From Paracoccaceae bacterium (GTDB lineage: Bacteria; Pseudomonadota; Alphaproteobacteria; Rhodobacterales; Rhodobacteraceae), in the NCBI GenBank assembly GCA_028284705.1, contig JANQRE010000006.1, forward strand, positions 1 through 45,794: 45,794 nucleotides of DNA, written 5' to 3'. The notes beneath the pieces are model-generated. The model did no database searches. It saw only the letters and a program-made list of their open reading frames with translations, and was not told where the DNA came from. The position numbers and the translations under genes are program-made. Each line of letters begins with the position of its first letter. Position 1 is the first letter of the stretch. This document shows, piece after piece, positions 1-8,765 of the stretch.

Positions 1-688
1 GCGTCACGGTCGGGCGATCCGACTTACCGTCTTGCGGTGCGGCCACGGGGCCGGCTTCGACCTCGGCGCGGGCGTAGTTCAGCATCGCACCTGCCAGAAC
101 GTCCTTGGCCTCGGCATGGGTCGGGATGCCGAAGCCTGGAACGTCAATCCCCACGATCCGCACACCGTTGATCTCCGACGGCAGAAGCCGCAGCGGCACG
201 CCAGAGGCGGTCGGCACGCAGAGGTTCGTCACGACCACTGCATCGTATTTCTCGGGGTCTGCCAACTCATGGACAGAGTCGCGGATATCTTCGAAGAGCT
301 TGCCGGTGACGAGTGTTTCGGAGTTGAACGGCACGTAGCCCACCGACCTGCGCGCACCATAAAAATGGCTGACGAAGGTTAGGCCATAGACGCAACACGC
401 CGATCCGGAAAGGACCGTGGCCACGCGGCGCATCCGCAAACCCACACGCAACGAGCCAAAGGCCGGGCACATGCTCTGCGGTTTGTCATGGGGGCCTTGC
501 GGATAGTCTTTGGCGTATTGATCAAGGATGTCGGATTGGCCCGCCATGCGCGCCGCCACTTCCATCTCGGAGCCTGAATGACACCCGAGCCCACCTTCCG
601 GGATTGGTGCGTCCCGGTCCTCGATCCCGGAGCCGGTTTCAACGTCAACCTCGGCGGCGTCGTCATATGTGATCTCGCGATCAGACAT
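1..688 (-). CDS. bchY: Chlorophyllide a reductase subunit BchY (N-terminal 229 residues; runs off the left edge)
   Basis: This is the N-terminal part of a subunit of chlorophyllide a oxidoreductase (COR). COR is the nitrogenase-like enzyme that reduces ring B of chlorophyllide a; BchX is the reductase and BchY/BchZ form the catalytic part. The frame is open from the ATG at 688 to the window edge. Visible residues include GCHSG (Cys36), SMCPAFG (Cys74), SACC (Cys98/99) and TNLCVP (Cys157), the kind of cysteines that hold the Fe-S cluster at the BchY/BchZ interface. The start overlaps the end of bchX by 8 bases, with a GGAGG about 11 bases upstream, so it is the next gene in the bchCXY(Z) operon. 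The family is usually near 500 residues, so a bit under half is present. Identity is secure from order and motifs; bchZ and puf genes would be expected beyond the edge. Confidence 0.93.
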   Translation of the reverse strand, partial: MSDREITYDDAAEVDVETGSGIEDRDAPIPEGGLGCHSGSEMEVAARMAGQSDILDQYAKDYPQGPHDKPQSMCPAFGSLRVGLRMRRVATVLSGSACCVYGLTFVSHFYGARRSVGYVPFNSETLVTGKLFEDIRDSVHELADPEKYDAVVVTNLCVPTASGVPLRLLPSEINGVRIVGIDVPGFGIPTHAEAKDVLAGAMLNYARAEVEAGPVAAPQDGKSDRPTVT

Positions 689-1682
689 CGTCGTAGATCA
701 CCTCCAACGACTTCTTCTCAACCGCATTCTTGCCGCGCATATCGGCGTCGGTGGCGGGCTCCAGAACCACGCCCGCGCCGGTGTCCGAACCATCAAAAAG
801 CTCAAGCAGTCCATCTTGTGTGAGAGGTGTCGGGCGCACCGGCGGGGCATCGGCAACGTTCACGCCAAGCTCGGCGAAGAGCTCGCCCCACTGGCTTTCG
901 GACGTGCCGACAATTTGGTAGTTTGCTGATTTTTTGCGCAGATCGTCGTCTTGCGGGATCGATGCCAGCACGGGGATATCGACGGCTTTCGCGAACGCTT
1001 GCGCTTCGCCGGTGCCGTCATCCTTGTTGATCACAAGGCCTGCGACGCCGACATTGCCGCCGAGCTTGCGGAAATACTCCACCGCCGAGCAGACGTTGTT
1101 GGCCACGTAAAGCGATTGCAGATCGTTGGAGCCAACGAGGATGACCTTCTGCGCCATATCGCGGGCAATCGGCAGGCCAAAACCGCCGCAGACGACGTCG
1201 CCCAAGAAATCAAGCAGGACGTAATCAAAATCCCAGTCATGGAAGCCGAGCTTTTCGAGCAGCTCAAAACCGTGGATGATGCCGCGCCCGCCGCAGCCGC
1301 GACCGACTTCCGGGCCACCAAGCTCCATGGCGAAGACGCCGCCGCGCTTGAAGCAGACATCGCCGATCTTCACCTCTTCTCCTGCGAGTTTCTTCTTCGT
1401 CGAGGTTTCGATGATCGTCGGACAGGCCTTGCCGCCGAAGAGCAGCGAGGTCGTGTCGGATTTCGGGTCGCAGCCGATCAGCAGCACGCGCTTGCCCTGC
1501 TCGGCCATCATGTGGCTGAGATTGGCGAGTGTGAAAGATTTGCCGATCCCGCCCTTGCCATAGATCGCGATGATCTGGGTTTTCGAGGTCGGTTCGTCGG
1601 CGATGATGTCCGCGAGATCCTCATGCGCCTCGTCGCGCAGGCGCTGATCGAAGTCTTTCAGGTTCGGGACTTCATCTTTCAT
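681..1682 (-). CDS. bchX: Chlorophyllide a reductase iron protein BchX
   Basis: ATP-dependent reductase component of chlorophyllide a oxidoreductase, homologous to NifH and BchL; it passes electrons to BchYZ. The P-loop GKGGIGKS lies at about residues 42-49 of a 333-residue protein. The two cluster cysteines that bridge the homodimer are in VGRGCGGRG and DVVCGGFG, and CDPKSDTT marks switch-type residues. I chose the ATG at 1682 because its ATGA overlaps the bchC stop, which suggests translational coupling, and because 333 residues fits the family. An in-frame upstream ATG at 1718 would add 12 residues inside bchC. The gene sits between bchC and bchY and is presumably controlled by the PpsR-type sites upstream of bchC. 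Confidence 0.96.
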   Translation of the reverse strand: MKDEVPNLKDFDQRLRDEAHEDLADIIADEPTSKTQIIAIYGKGGIGKSFTLANLSHMMAEQGKRVLLIGCDPKSDTTSLLFGGKACPTIIETSTKKKLAGEEVKIGDVCFKRGGVFAMELGGPEVGRGCGGRGIIHGFELLEKLGFHDWDFDYVLLDFLGDVVCGGFGLPIARDMAQKVILVGSNDLQSLYVANNVCSAVEYFRKLGGNVGVAGLVINKDDGTGEAQAFAKAVDIPVLASIPQDDDLRKKSANYQIVGTSESQWGELFAELGVNVADAPPVRPTPLTQDGLLELFDGSDTGAGVVLEPATDADMRGKNAVEKKSLEVIYDDV

Positions 1683-2620
1683 GCGACATGTCTCCAATCG
1701 AGGATCATTTTCAGACACGCCGGGTCTTCGAAGGCCTTCTCATAGGCCTCAGGCGCGTCGCTGGCGTTGCGGCGATGGGTGATCAGGCCGTCGAGGCTCA
1801 AATGTCCGGACTCGATCAACTCGCGTGTTGCGAGCATGTCATCCGCATTCCATTCCGCTGCGATCCGGAAGCGGGCCTCCTTCATGAAGGCCGGTGGGAA
1901 AGCGAAGCTGAGCGGTTCGGCGTAGAAACCCGCCAGAACGATCTCGCCACCTTTGGCAATGCGCGTGACCAACTCGTTCAGAAGCGGGCCGTTGCCCGAG
2001 GCATCGTAGATGCACGTGTAGTCGCGACGCGGATCATCCTCCGGAGTGATCACCGGGTAGGACCCGTCACCCTCCATCCGTTGTGGGTCGATTTCCCAGA
2101 CAGTTGGGGCCGCACCACCTGCCGCGATCGTGAGACGGGCCAGCAAGCGCCCCAGAACACCATGACCGATAATGAGATCCGGCAGATCCTTGTCGAGACC
2201 GGCCATCGCGTGGCGCGCAGTAGCGGCCAGCGCGAGAAGCGCGCCTTCGGCTTTAAGCTCCGGATCGATCTTCGTGACACGGGATGCGGGTGTTACGACA
2301 CGGCTCGCGGCACCTCCAAAAAGACCCTTGGCATCGGTGAAGCAATTCGCGCCAGGCACAAAGACCCGGTCCCCGACCTTCAGGTTGCTTTGACCACGTA
2401 TGGAAACGATATCGCCCGCGGCTTCATATCCGGGAACAAGCGGGTAGCCCATACCGGGGAAGGGCGGCATCTCACCGGTCCAGAACAGTTTCTCGGTGCC
2501 GGTGGAAATGCCGGAATGTGAAATTTCGACGACCACATCCCCCTCTTCAGGGTTTTGAAGCGCCAGAGATTCGAGCCCCAAAGTCTTGGGACCCGACAGC
2601 AATACCGCGGTTGCGTTCAC
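1679..2620 (-). CDS. bchC: Bacteriochlorophyllide a dehydrogenase BchC
   Basis: NAD-dependent oxidation of the 3-hydroxyethyl group of the bacteriochlorophyllide precursor to the 3-acetyl group of bacteriochlorophyllide a. The 313-residue protein is a zinc-alcohol-dehydrogenase-like (MDR) fold: an N-terminal GroES-like part with [14 protein letters not shown] and VPGYEAAG, then a Rossmann motif GHGVLG at about residues 152-157. The start is GTG at 2620, preceded by a purine-rich GGGGGA about 7 bases upstream; an ATG slightly further upstream is in a frame that stops at once. It is the first gene of bchCXY(Z) and lies 132 bases after crtF, a gap that carries a double TGT-N12-ACA operator. Confidence 0.95.
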   Translation of the reverse strand: MNATAVLLSGPKTLGLESLALQNPEEGDVVVEISHSGISTGTEKLFWTGEMPPFPGMGYPLVPGYEAAGDIVSIRGQSNLKVGDRVFVPGANCFTDAKGLFGGAASRVVTPASRVTKIDPELKAEGALLALAATARHAMAGLDKDLPDLIIGHGVLGRLLARLTIAAGGAAPTVWEIDPQRMEGDGSYPVITPEDDPRRDYTCIYDASGNGPLLNELVTRIAKGGEIVLAGFYAEPLSFAFPPAFMKEARFRIAAEWNADDMLATRELIESGHLSLDGLITHRRNASDAPEAYEKAFEDPACLKMILDWRHVA

Positions 2621-2688
2621 GGCAATTCCCCCATGGATCAGGTTCTCCCGGTCAGACAGAACAGGGTGAGTCTGCCTAAAATCTCATG

Positions 2689-2732
2689 TGTAAGTTTAAA
2701 TTTACACATTTGAATGTCAATCATTATGGACA
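2689..2732. promoter_or_regulatory. Tandem PpsR/CrtJ operators upstream of bchC
   Basis: Two perfect TGT-N12-ACA sites occur at 2689-2706 and 2715-2732, separated by exactly 8 bases. The first is embedded in a longer near-perfect palindrome, TGTGTAA...TTACACA (2687-2708), and the second fits the stricter TGTC-N10-GACA form. Two palindromes 8 bases apart is the arrangement known for cooperative binding of CrtJ/PpsR at bchC promoters. They lie 69-112 bases upstream of the bchC GTG, where a promoter is expected, so repression in oxygen or light is inferred for bchCXY. Confidence 0.88.
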
Positions 2733-2752
2733 AAAACCTGAATTTACATGGA

Positions 2753-3880
2753 TCAGGGTTTTTTCGCGGTGATGCAGGAGGTCACGAAAGGCCGCGCTGA
2801 AGGGTAGTGTTTTATACTCTGGAAGCCCGTTTTCCCAAGAAAATCGGAGATTTCACCGCCCGAGCGCGCCTTCCCGGTGGTCATCGCCAAAGTGTAAAGC
2901 GCGAAGTACACATCGCCGGGTTTGTGCGGCTTTGTGCCCCCTGTCATAGGTTCCGAGACGATCAATGTGCCTCCTGAGGGTAAAGCTTCGAAGACTCGGG
3001 CCAGCAAATTGCGGATCGTTTCGTCGCTGTGGTCGTAGAGGACACGGATCAGGCTGATCGCATCATGGCCTTCTGGAATCACGTCGTGGAAACTGCCCGG
3101 CGCGAAGGACATTTTCGGCAGATCGCGCTGTTCGGCCTTGGCGATCACGGGCGGCAAATCGAAGAGCGTCAGATCGAGCGTGGGGTGGCGTTTTGCGACA
3201 TGCGTGAGAAAGGCGCCCGTGCCGCCGCCGACATCCATCAGGGATGTGAACTCACTGAAATCGACGCTATTCAGCGTTTCCTCGGCGACCATGCGCTGCG
3301 ATTGCGCCATGAGGTTTGAATAGGTCGCGGCTACATCCTCAGGGATAGTTTTGGCCGTTTCCCCGCGCACATAGGGCCAGAACTCTGACAATTCCGGGAT
3401 GGTGTCGCCCTTGAGGAAAGCCACCGGGTCCTCCAGATCGCGATAGAAGACCGCGTGATGGCGGATCATCGGCGCCAGACCCGGCACACCGAGTGTGGCC
3501 GCGCCGAGCCGCGACAGCCGGTAACGGCCTTGTCGATCCTTCGAGAGCAAGTCGAGCGCGACGGCGGCGTCGAGCAGGATGCGCGCCCTTTCCGGTTCAA
3601 GCCCGAAGCGATGCGCGAGCGCGTCGCGGGACAGAGGACCGTTGCGCAGGGTCTCGAAGACCTCAAGCTCGACACAGGCCAGAAGCACCTGCGTGTACGC
3701 AAAGCCCGAGACCAGATCGAACAGGCGTTCGCCATCGCGGCGCACGGCGCGGCGCGTGAGAGGAAAGCGCGCCGCCCAGGCCTGAAAGCCCGGCGAGGCG
3801 ACGCGGTTCATCAACCAGCGATGCAGCGAGAACCGTTTGGGTCTGTCAGGTTTGCCGGGGATTTCTTCGGCCACGGCCAT
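2753..3880 (-). CDS. crtF: Demethylspheroidene O-methyltransferase CrtF
   Basis: S-adenosylmethionine-dependent methylation of the 1-hydroxy group of acyclic carotenoids (demethylspheroidene to spheroidene). The 375-residue protein has an N-terminal winged-helix dimerisation region typical of plant-type O-methyltransferases and bacterial relatives. The SAM-binding motif LMDVGGGTG is at about residues 214-222, followed by FDLP and a C-terminal segment with SLIRVLYDHSD. It starts 5 bases after the crtE stop, so the two genes form an operon, crtEF, which reads on toward bchC as in Rhodobacter superoperons. Length and context match the family. Confidence 0.94.
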   Translation of the reverse strand: MAVAEEIPGKPDRPKRFSLHRWLMNRVASPGFQAWAARFPLTRRAVRRDGERLFDLVSGFAYTQVLLACVELEVFETLRNGPLSRDALAHRFGLEPERARILLDAAVALDLLSKDRQGRYRLSRLGAATLGVPGLAPMIRHHAVFYRDLEDPVAFLKGDTIPELSEFWPYVRGETAKTIPEDVAATYSNLMAQSQRMVAEETLNSVDFSEFTSLMDVGGGTGAFLTHVAKRHPTLDLTLFDLPPVIAKAEQRDLPKMSFAPGSFHDVIPEGHDAISLIRVLYDHSDETIRNLLARVFEALPSGGTLIVSEPMTGGTKPHKPGDVYFALYTLAMTTGKARSGGEISDFLGKTGFQSIKHYPSARPFVTSCITAKKP

Positions 3881-3885
3881 GGGGC

Positions 3886-4752
3886 TCAGGCGGTTTGTGG
3901 CGTGGTGATCGGTGTCAGGCGCTCGGCGGTGCGGCGCACGACCTCGGCCAGTTCTGCCTCGCCTTCACAGGCGGGAATCGAGGCGATTGCGCCGCCAAGG
4001 ATGTCTTTCAGATGCCGAATCGCGCCCTGCACGCCGTAAGCGGAGACCGCGTTGGGGCGGTTGTGGATCTCGTCCTGACCAACCGGTTTGCCGAGCGTCT
4101 CTTCGTCGTAAAGCGCATCGCGCAGATCGTCGGCGACCTGGAAAGCTTCGCCGATGCGTGCGCCCAGTTCGGTCCAGGGTTCGGGATCGGCGCCGGCGGC
4201 AATCGCGCCCATGCGGGAGGCGGCCACAAACAGCGCGCCGGTCTTGGCCTGATGATAGGCGGAGAGGTCGACCTCTTCCTCACTTTCCCAGGCCTGCCCG
4301 GCACAGATGCCGTAAGGCATGCCGGTGGAACGTGCGAGCTCCAACGTGAGGCCCGCAGCACGCTGACAGTCGATTTGTGCCTGCCGCGCCAGCGCCTCGA
4401 AGGCCATGATAATAAGGGTGTCGCCGGTCAGAACCGCCATGTGCTCGCCATAGGCCTTGTGCACCGAGGGCTTGCCGCGACGGATATCGGCGTCGTCGAA
4501 ACAGGGCAGGTCGTCATGCACCAGAGAGCCACAATGGATCAACTCAATCGCGGTCGCGGCGGCATCGGCCAATCCGGGTTTGTCATCGCCACAAGCGCGC
4601 GCCACAGACAGGCTGATTTGCGGGCGGATGCGCGCACCGCCGGGTAGCACGGCGTGTTCGATTGCCGCAGCCAGTTTGCCCGGCGCGGGGCCTGACTGCG
4701 CCAGCTTCACGGCATGTCTGACGGCGGCGTCGATCCGAGCGGTGTAGGGCAT
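3886..4752 (-). CDS. crtE: Geranylgeranyl diphosphate synthase CrtE
   Basis: Makes C20 geranylgeranyl diphosphate from farnesyl or dimethylallyl diphosphate plus isopentenyl diphosphate. The product feeds both phytoene synthesis and the phytol tail of bacteriochlorophyll. The first aspartate-rich motif HDDLPCFDD is at about residues 79-87 in the DDxxxxD form, and the second, VADDLRD, is near 206-212. The start has GGAGG about 5 bases upstream. It is transcribed divergently from crtD across an 88-106 base region holding two PpsR-type operators. At 288 residues it has normal length. Confidence 0.95.
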   Translation of the reverse strand: MPYTARIDAAVRHAVKLAQSGPAPGKLAAAIEHAVLPGGARIRPQISLSVARACGDDKPGLADAAATAIELIHCGSLVHDDLPCFDDADIRRGKPSVHKAYGEHMAVLTGDTLIIMAFEALARQAQIDCQRAAGLTLELARSTGMPYGICAGQAWESEEEVDLSAYHQAKTGALFVAASRMGAIAAGADPEPWTELGARIGEAFQVADDLRDALYDEETLGKPVGQDEIHNRPNAVSAYGVQGAIRHLKDILGGAIASIPACEGEAELAEVVRRTAERLTPITTPQTA

Positions 4753-4765
4753 GGGGCCTCCATAC

Positions 4766-4808
4766 TGTCTGAGTTAGTTGACACTCCGACTGTAAATAAC
4801 TCTGGACA
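4766..4808. promoter_or_regulatory. Tandem PpsR/CrtJ operators between crtE and crtD
   Basis: Two perfect TGT-N12-ACA sites, 4766-4783 (TGTC...GACA form) and 4791-4808, are separated by 7 bases in the divergent crtE/crtD control region. A third, imperfect copy (TGT-N12-TCA, 4822-4839) follows close to crtD. The position suggests that one regulator controls both divergent operons. The spacing puts the two dyad centres 25 bases apart, close to the 26 at bchC. Confidence 0.85.
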
Positions 4809-4858
4809 GTTGCGACGCGAGTGTCAACAATTCCTGTCACTTGCAACGGGAGAAACGC

Positions 4859-6433
4859 ATGGGCTCCGGCTCAGGCCATACGATTGTCATCGGCGCCGGG
4901 ATCGGTGGATTGGCGGCTGCGATGCGGCTTGCCGCGAAAGGAATGCCCGTGACCGTGCTTGAGCGGCACCCACATGTAGGCGGCAAGATGCGCACGGTGG
5001 AGAGTGATGCCGGACCGGTCGATGCCGGACCGACAGTGATGACCATGCGGCCCGTGTTTGAGGCGCTTTTCGCCGATTGCGGCGCGCGGCTCGGCGATCA
5101 CGTGACGCTTAGCCCGGCGAAAGTGCTCGCGCGGCATTGGTGGGCGGATGGTGCACGGTTTGATCTGACCAATGACATGGAGACCAACGCGCAGAATATC
5201 ACCAAGAGTTTCGGTGCCCCGGAGGCCGTGGCGTTCAGAAGTTTCTGCGCCCGCGCCCGCCGTCTGTTCGAGGCGTTCGAGCTACCGATGATGCAAGCCG
5301 CCGCTCCCTCCCGTTTCGCCCTGGGGGCCCGCGTCGCGCAGAACCCCGGCCTGCTGCGCGACATGGACCCATTGCGATCTCTGGCCGGCAGCCTCGCGTC
5401 GCAGTTCACATCGCCGCATCTGCAACAGCTTTTCGGGCGCTATGCCACTTACGTTGGTGGATCGCCTTACGAGGCGCCCAGCCTTTTGTCGCTGATCTGG
5501 CATGCGGAGGCTTCGGGCGTCTGGGCGGTAAAGGGCGGGCTTCACAATCTGGCGCGCGCGATGGCTGATGTGATTGAGGAGCATGGCGGTACGATCCAGA
5601 CCGGGACAGGGGTTGCGCGGATCGGGATGCAGAATGGGCGCGTCAACGGCGTCGTGACCGAGGACGGCACGCATCTGGCCTGTGATCAGGTGCTCTTCAA
5701 CGGCGATCCGCGAGCGCTTTGTGAAGGCCTGCTGGGCGATGCTCTGCGCGAGGCTGTGCGCGAGCCTCAGGTCACGCCGCGATCGCTCTCGGCCTATGTC
5801 TGCGCTTTTGCTGCGACCGCCACCGGTCAGGATCTGAGCCATCACAATGTCTTTTTTGCCGATGACCCGCGCGTCGAGTTCGGCGACCTGAAGGCCGGAA
5901 AGATGCCCCGCAACGCGACGCTGTATCTTTGCGCACAGGATCGCAGTGGCGGTAGCACGCCGACCGACCCCGAACGGTTCGAGATCATCATGAACGGCCC
6001 GCCGACCACGGCGACAGAGCCCCTCCCAGAGGAGAAATCCACATGCAAGGCACGCATATTCGACCGCCTCTCGACGATGGGACTGAGCTTCACGCCGATC
6101 CCGCCGGAGACCGCGCTGACGACGCCGGCGGAGTTCAACGCGCTGTTTCCGGGCTCGATGGGCGCGCTTTACGGGCGCAGTCCACACGGTCTGACGGCGG
6201 GGCTGAAACGGCCAACGGCGCGCACGCCAATCAAGGGGCTCTATCTGGCGGGCGGCGGAGCGCATCCGGGCGCGGGTATCCCGATGGCGGCGCTCTCCGG
6301 CAAGCACGCGGCCGCGGCGATCTTGAGCGACCAAACTTCAACGTTCATGTCGCCCCGGACGGTTACGCCTGGTGGTATGTCGACGGGATCAGCGACGATG
6401 GCAGCCGCGCCATCTCGATCATCGGCTTCATAG
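4859..6433 (+). CDS. crtD: 1-hydroxycarotenoid 3,4-desaturase (methoxyneurosporene dehydrogenase) CrtD
   Basis: FAD-dependent 3,4-desaturation of 1-hydroxyneurosporene/methoxyneurosporene in spheroidene synthesis. The dinucleotide-binding motif GAGIGGLAA is at about residues 12-20, and the C-terminal FAD motif YLAGGGAHPGAGIPMA is near 463-478, both as in CrtI-type desaturases. I chose the ATG at 4859, preceded by GGGAG at about 4849-4853; an in-frame TTG at 4841 is less likely. At 524 residues it is about 30 longer than Rhodobacter CrtD. The last 30 codons overlap the conserved N-terminal region of crtC in another frame, so its tail is either a natural overlap or the result of an indel. Confidence 0.92.
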   Translation: MGSGSGHTIVIGAGIGGLAAAMRLAAKGMPVTVLERHPHVGGKMRTVESDAGPVDAGPTVMTMRPVFEALFADCGARLGDHVTLSPAKVLARHWWADGARFDLTNDMETNAQNITKSFGAPEAVAFRSFCARARRLFEAFELPMMQAAAPSRFALGARVAQNPGLLRDMDPLRSLAGSLASQFTSPHLQQLFGRYATYVGGSPYEAPSLLSLIWHAEASGVWAVKGGLHNLARAMADVIEEHGGTIQTGTGVARIGMQNGRVNGVVTEDGTHLACDQVLFNGDPRALCEGLLGDALREAVREPQVTPRSLSAYVCAFAATATGQDLSHHNVFFADDPRVEFGDLKAGKMPRNATLYLCAQDRSGGSTPTDPERFEIIMNGPPTTATEPLPEEKSTCKARIFDRLSTMGLSFTPIPPETALTTPAEFNALFPGSMGALYGRSPHGLTAGLKRPTARTPIKGLYLAGGGAHPGAGIPMAALSGKHAAAAILSDQTSTFMSPRTVTPGGMSTGSATMAAAPSRSSAS

Positions 6434-7260
6434 GCTCGGTCTTTTCGCCCTGGTATCGCTGGTCCGGTCGGAAAAACCCACAAAACCATTGCTGTATCAA
6501 CGTCGCGACCTATGGGCGCGGCGGGCGGTGGACGATGACGGATCGCGGTGAGGCGGCGCTGCGCCAGTCCGAAGATGCCCTGATCGTGGGCCCGAGCGAG
6601 ATGCGTTGGGTCGATGGCAAACTGGTCATCTCGATCCGGGAACGCAGCGTTCCGCATTGTGATCTTTTGCGGGGCGAGGTGGTCCTGACGCCGTCCGCCG
6701 TGACCGACACCGAGGTGATCTTGCACAAGGATGAGACGCATATCTGGCGCCCCTTCGCGCCAATCGCGAAGATCGATGTTTGTCTAAACAAGCCGGGGTG
6801 GAATTGGACCGGGCATGGTTACTTCGATGCCAATTTCGGGACGCGCGCGCTGGAGGATGACTTTTCTTTCTGGACCTGGGGGCGCTATCCGACCTCAAGC
6901 GGCGCGACCTGCTTTTATGACGCCGAGCGGCGCGATGGATCGGAGCATCTGGAAGTTGCTTTGGCGTTTGATGCAGATGGAACTGTTCGGGAGGTCGAGG
7001 CCCCGCCGCTCATCAAAATGCGCCGATCTCTTTGGGCCGTGCGGCGGGAGACCCGTTGCGACCCGGGCTTCCGCCCGCGTCAGATCAAGGCCATGCTGGA
7101 CGCACCGTTCTACTGCCGCAGCGTGGTGGAAACACAGATCGGCGGCGAAATCGTGCAAGGCGTGCATGAGGCGCTCGATCTAAACCGCTTCGCCTCTCCG
7201 TTTCTGAAGCCAATGCTTGCCGTGAAAGTCCCGCGGCGGCGCGGCTGGACGTTCAGGTGA
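6043..7260 (+). CDS. crtC: Carotenoid 1,2-hydratase CrtC (start uncertain)
   Basis: Adds water across the 1,2 double bond of neurosporene and related acyclic carotenes. Family-type sequence begins near 6328 with RPNFNV, then GYAWWYVDG, DDGSRAISI and FIGSVFSPWY, and continues to the stop at 7260 (about 310 residues, the usual size). The difficulty is the start: the frame has no ATG, GTG or TTG between the ATG at 6043 and the ATG at 6535, and the latter would remove the conserved N-terminus. The 6043 ATG has a good Shine-Dalgarno (AGAGGAG, about 6028-6034) but lies 391 bases inside crtD and would add about 95 residues of low-complexity, shadow-like sequence. I give the only canonical start; non-AUG initiation nearer 6328 is possible. 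The end overlaps tspO by 8 bases, tail to tail. Confidence 0.88.
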   Translation: MQGTHIRPPLDDGTELHADPAGDRADDAGGVQRAVSGLDGRALRAQSTRSDGGAETANGAHANQGALSGGRRSASGRGYPDGGALRQARGRGDLERPNFNVHVAPDGYAWWYVDGISDDGSRAISIIGFIGSVFSPWYRWSGRKNPQNHCCINVATYGRGGRWTMTDRGEAALRQSEDALIVGPSEMRWVDGKLVISIRERSVPHCDLLRGEVVLTPSAVTDTEVILHKDETHIWRPFAPIAKIDVCLNKPGWNWTGHGYFDANFGTRALEDDFSFWTWGRYPTSSGATCFYDAERRDGSEHLEVALAFDADGTVREVEAPPLIKMRRSLWAVRRETRCDPGFRPRQIKAMLDAPFYCRSVVETQIGGEIVQGVHEALDLNRFASPFLKPMLAVKVPRRRGWTFR

Positions 7261-7720
7261 TCGGCGCGACATCCGGATTGCGGCGCATCACCTCGTAGTT
7301 CAACGCACCGGCGGTCGTGACCCACATGAGATAGGGCACAAACATCAGACCTGCGATCCAATCGGCCTGCCAATGGGTGATGAGGCACCCGGCCACGGCA
7401 ATCCACATCGCCACAATAACGAAGAGCGCCATCTTCATCCGGCGCAGGCCGAAAAAGATAGGGGTCCAGAGCGTGTTCAGCGCGATCTGCAACGCCCAGA
7501 AGGCCAAGGCATAGGCGGGATCGGGCGTCGCGGCGACCCGCGCGCCGGCGAGCGACATCAGAAGATAAAGCGTCGTCCAGGCCACCGGGAACAGCCAGTT
7601 TGGTGGAGTCCAATCGGGCTTTTCGAGCTCTTCGTACCACTGGCCCGGCATGAACATACCGCCAGTCGTGGCCGCTGCCGCACAAGCAGCAAGAAGAATG
7701 GCGTAGATGCTCCAATCCAT
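7253..7720 (-). CDS. tspO: TspO/MBR family tryptophan-rich sensory protein
   Basis: Five-helix membrane protein of the TspO/peripheral benzodiazepine receptor family, which binds porphyrins. In Rhodobacter sphaeroides TspO it acts as an oxygen-dependent negative modulator of pigment gene expression. The 155-residue protein is rich in Trp and has the conserved KPDWTPPNWLFPVAWT segment at about residues 34-49 and five hydrophobic segments. It lies 37 bases after crtB on the same strand, so it is probably the last gene of crtIB-tspO. Its tail overlaps that of crtC on the other strand. Its place within the carotenoid genes is the same as in Rhodobacter. Confidence 0.93.
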   Translation of the reverse strand: MDWSIYAILLAACAAAATTGGMFMPGQWYEELEKPDWTPPNWLFPVAWTTLYLLMSLAGARVAATPDPAYALAFWALQIALNTLWTPIFFGLRRMKMALFVIVAMWIAVAGCLITHWQADWIAGLMFVPYLMWVTTAGALNYEVMRRNPDVAPIT

Positions 7721-7757
7721 GGGCTCACCCTATGCCGGTTTTGGCGGATGTCAAAGC

Positions 7758-8765
7758 TCAGGCGCGAGCCCGTTTTTGGGCCTCCAACTGGGAAAACACG
7801 TCGAGCAACGTGGCGATCCGGGGATTTGGCGCATCGGCAGGTCGTGCCGCTGCCTCCACGAGAAAGGCCACTTCGGGCAAGGGCTTGGCGTAGAGCACCG
7901 CCGATCTGGGCATCATCGATGCCGTAATGGTGCGCATGACCGACAGGGCCAGCAAGCCGAGCTTCTGTCGGCCGTTGGTGCGCGCCCGTTGCGAGAAACT
8001 GTCATAGTCGTTGCGCCGCACGGCTCGGCCAATCCCGTCGTAAATATGCCGCGCAGCGTAGATGCCCGGACGGCAGGCCAGTGGCAACTCCGCGACGCCG
8101 GGTTCAGAGCGCAAATAGAGCCGGTTGGCCTCCGCCAAAAGCCGTCGCGTGACCCGGGCGATCGCCGGAGAATGATGCGGATTGGCCAGGAAGGCAGCCG
8201 GGTCTATCCCCTCATCCTCCATCATCTCATGCGGCAGATAAAGCCGCCCTTCGAGCGCGTCCTCGCCCACATCGCGGGAGATGTTGGTGAGCTGCATCGC
8301 AACCCCAAGATCGCATGCCCGCGCCAACGCATCGGGGTCTCGCACGCCCATCAGAACCGTCATCATCGCGCCAACCGCGGCGGCAACTCGGGCGGAGTAG
8401 GCCCGTACATCGGAGAGGGTTTCGTATTGCCGCTCCATCGCGTCCCAGGCGAGCCCTTCGAGCAGTGCATCGGGCAGCGCGCGCGGCATGTCATGTTCTT
8501 CCACCATCGCGGTGAAGGCGCGGTCCGCGGGCGCATTGCGTGGTGTGCCCCGATAGGCGAGATCGAGACGGTCTCGCAAAGACAGGACTGCCTCCGCTTT
8601 CTTGTCGTTCAGATCGACGGCATCATCGGCAAGGCGGCAAAACGCATAAAGCGCCAGAGCCGGATCGCGCACGCTCGAAGGCAAGAGATGCGACGCGGCA
8701 AAGAAAGAGCGCGATCCGGTGCGGATCGCCGCTTTGCAATGGGCGAGATCGTCCGGCGCAATCAT
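7758..8765 (-). CDS. crtB: Phytoene synthase CrtB
   Basis: Condenses two geranylgeranyl diphosphates to phytoene, the first committed carotenoid step. The two aspartate-rich, magnesium-binding motifs of squalene/phytoene synthases are visible: RLADDAVD at about residues 44-51 and NISRDVGEDA at 161-170, followed by GRLYLP. At 335 residues it has normal length. Its start overlaps the crtI stop by 4 bases (ATGA), so the two are translationally coupled. Expression is expected to follow the crtI promoter with its PpsR-type site. Confidence 0.95.
   Translation of the reverse strand: MIAPDDLAHCKAAIRTGSRSFFAASHLLPSSVRDPALALYAFCRLADDAVDLNDKKAEAVLSLRDRLDLAYRGTPRNAPADRAFTAMVEEHDMPRALPDALLEGLAWDAMERQYETLSDVRAYSARVAAAVGAMMTVLMGVRDPDALARACDLGVAMQLTNISRDVGEDALEGRLYLPHEMMEDEGIDPAAFLANPHHSPAIARVTRRLLAEANRLYLRSEPGVAELPLACRPGIYAARHIYDGIGRAVRRNDYDSFSQRARTNGRQKLGLLALSVMRTITASMMPRSAVLYAKPLPEVAFLVEAAARPADAPNPRIATLLDVFSQLEAQKRARA

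Noticed and set aside
1683-1718. Longer BchX start (12 extra residues)
   Set aside because: The ATG at 1718 lies inside bchC, has no coupled arrangement, and makes the protein longer than the family; the ATGA at 1682 fits both length and coupling.
4822-4839. Third PpsR-like site before crtD
   Set aside because: The right half is TCA rather than ACA, so I treat it as a weak match only.
5282-6334. Minus-strand open frame (350 codons) opposite crtD
   Set aside because: Very Arg-rich antisense shadow of the CrtD coding region.
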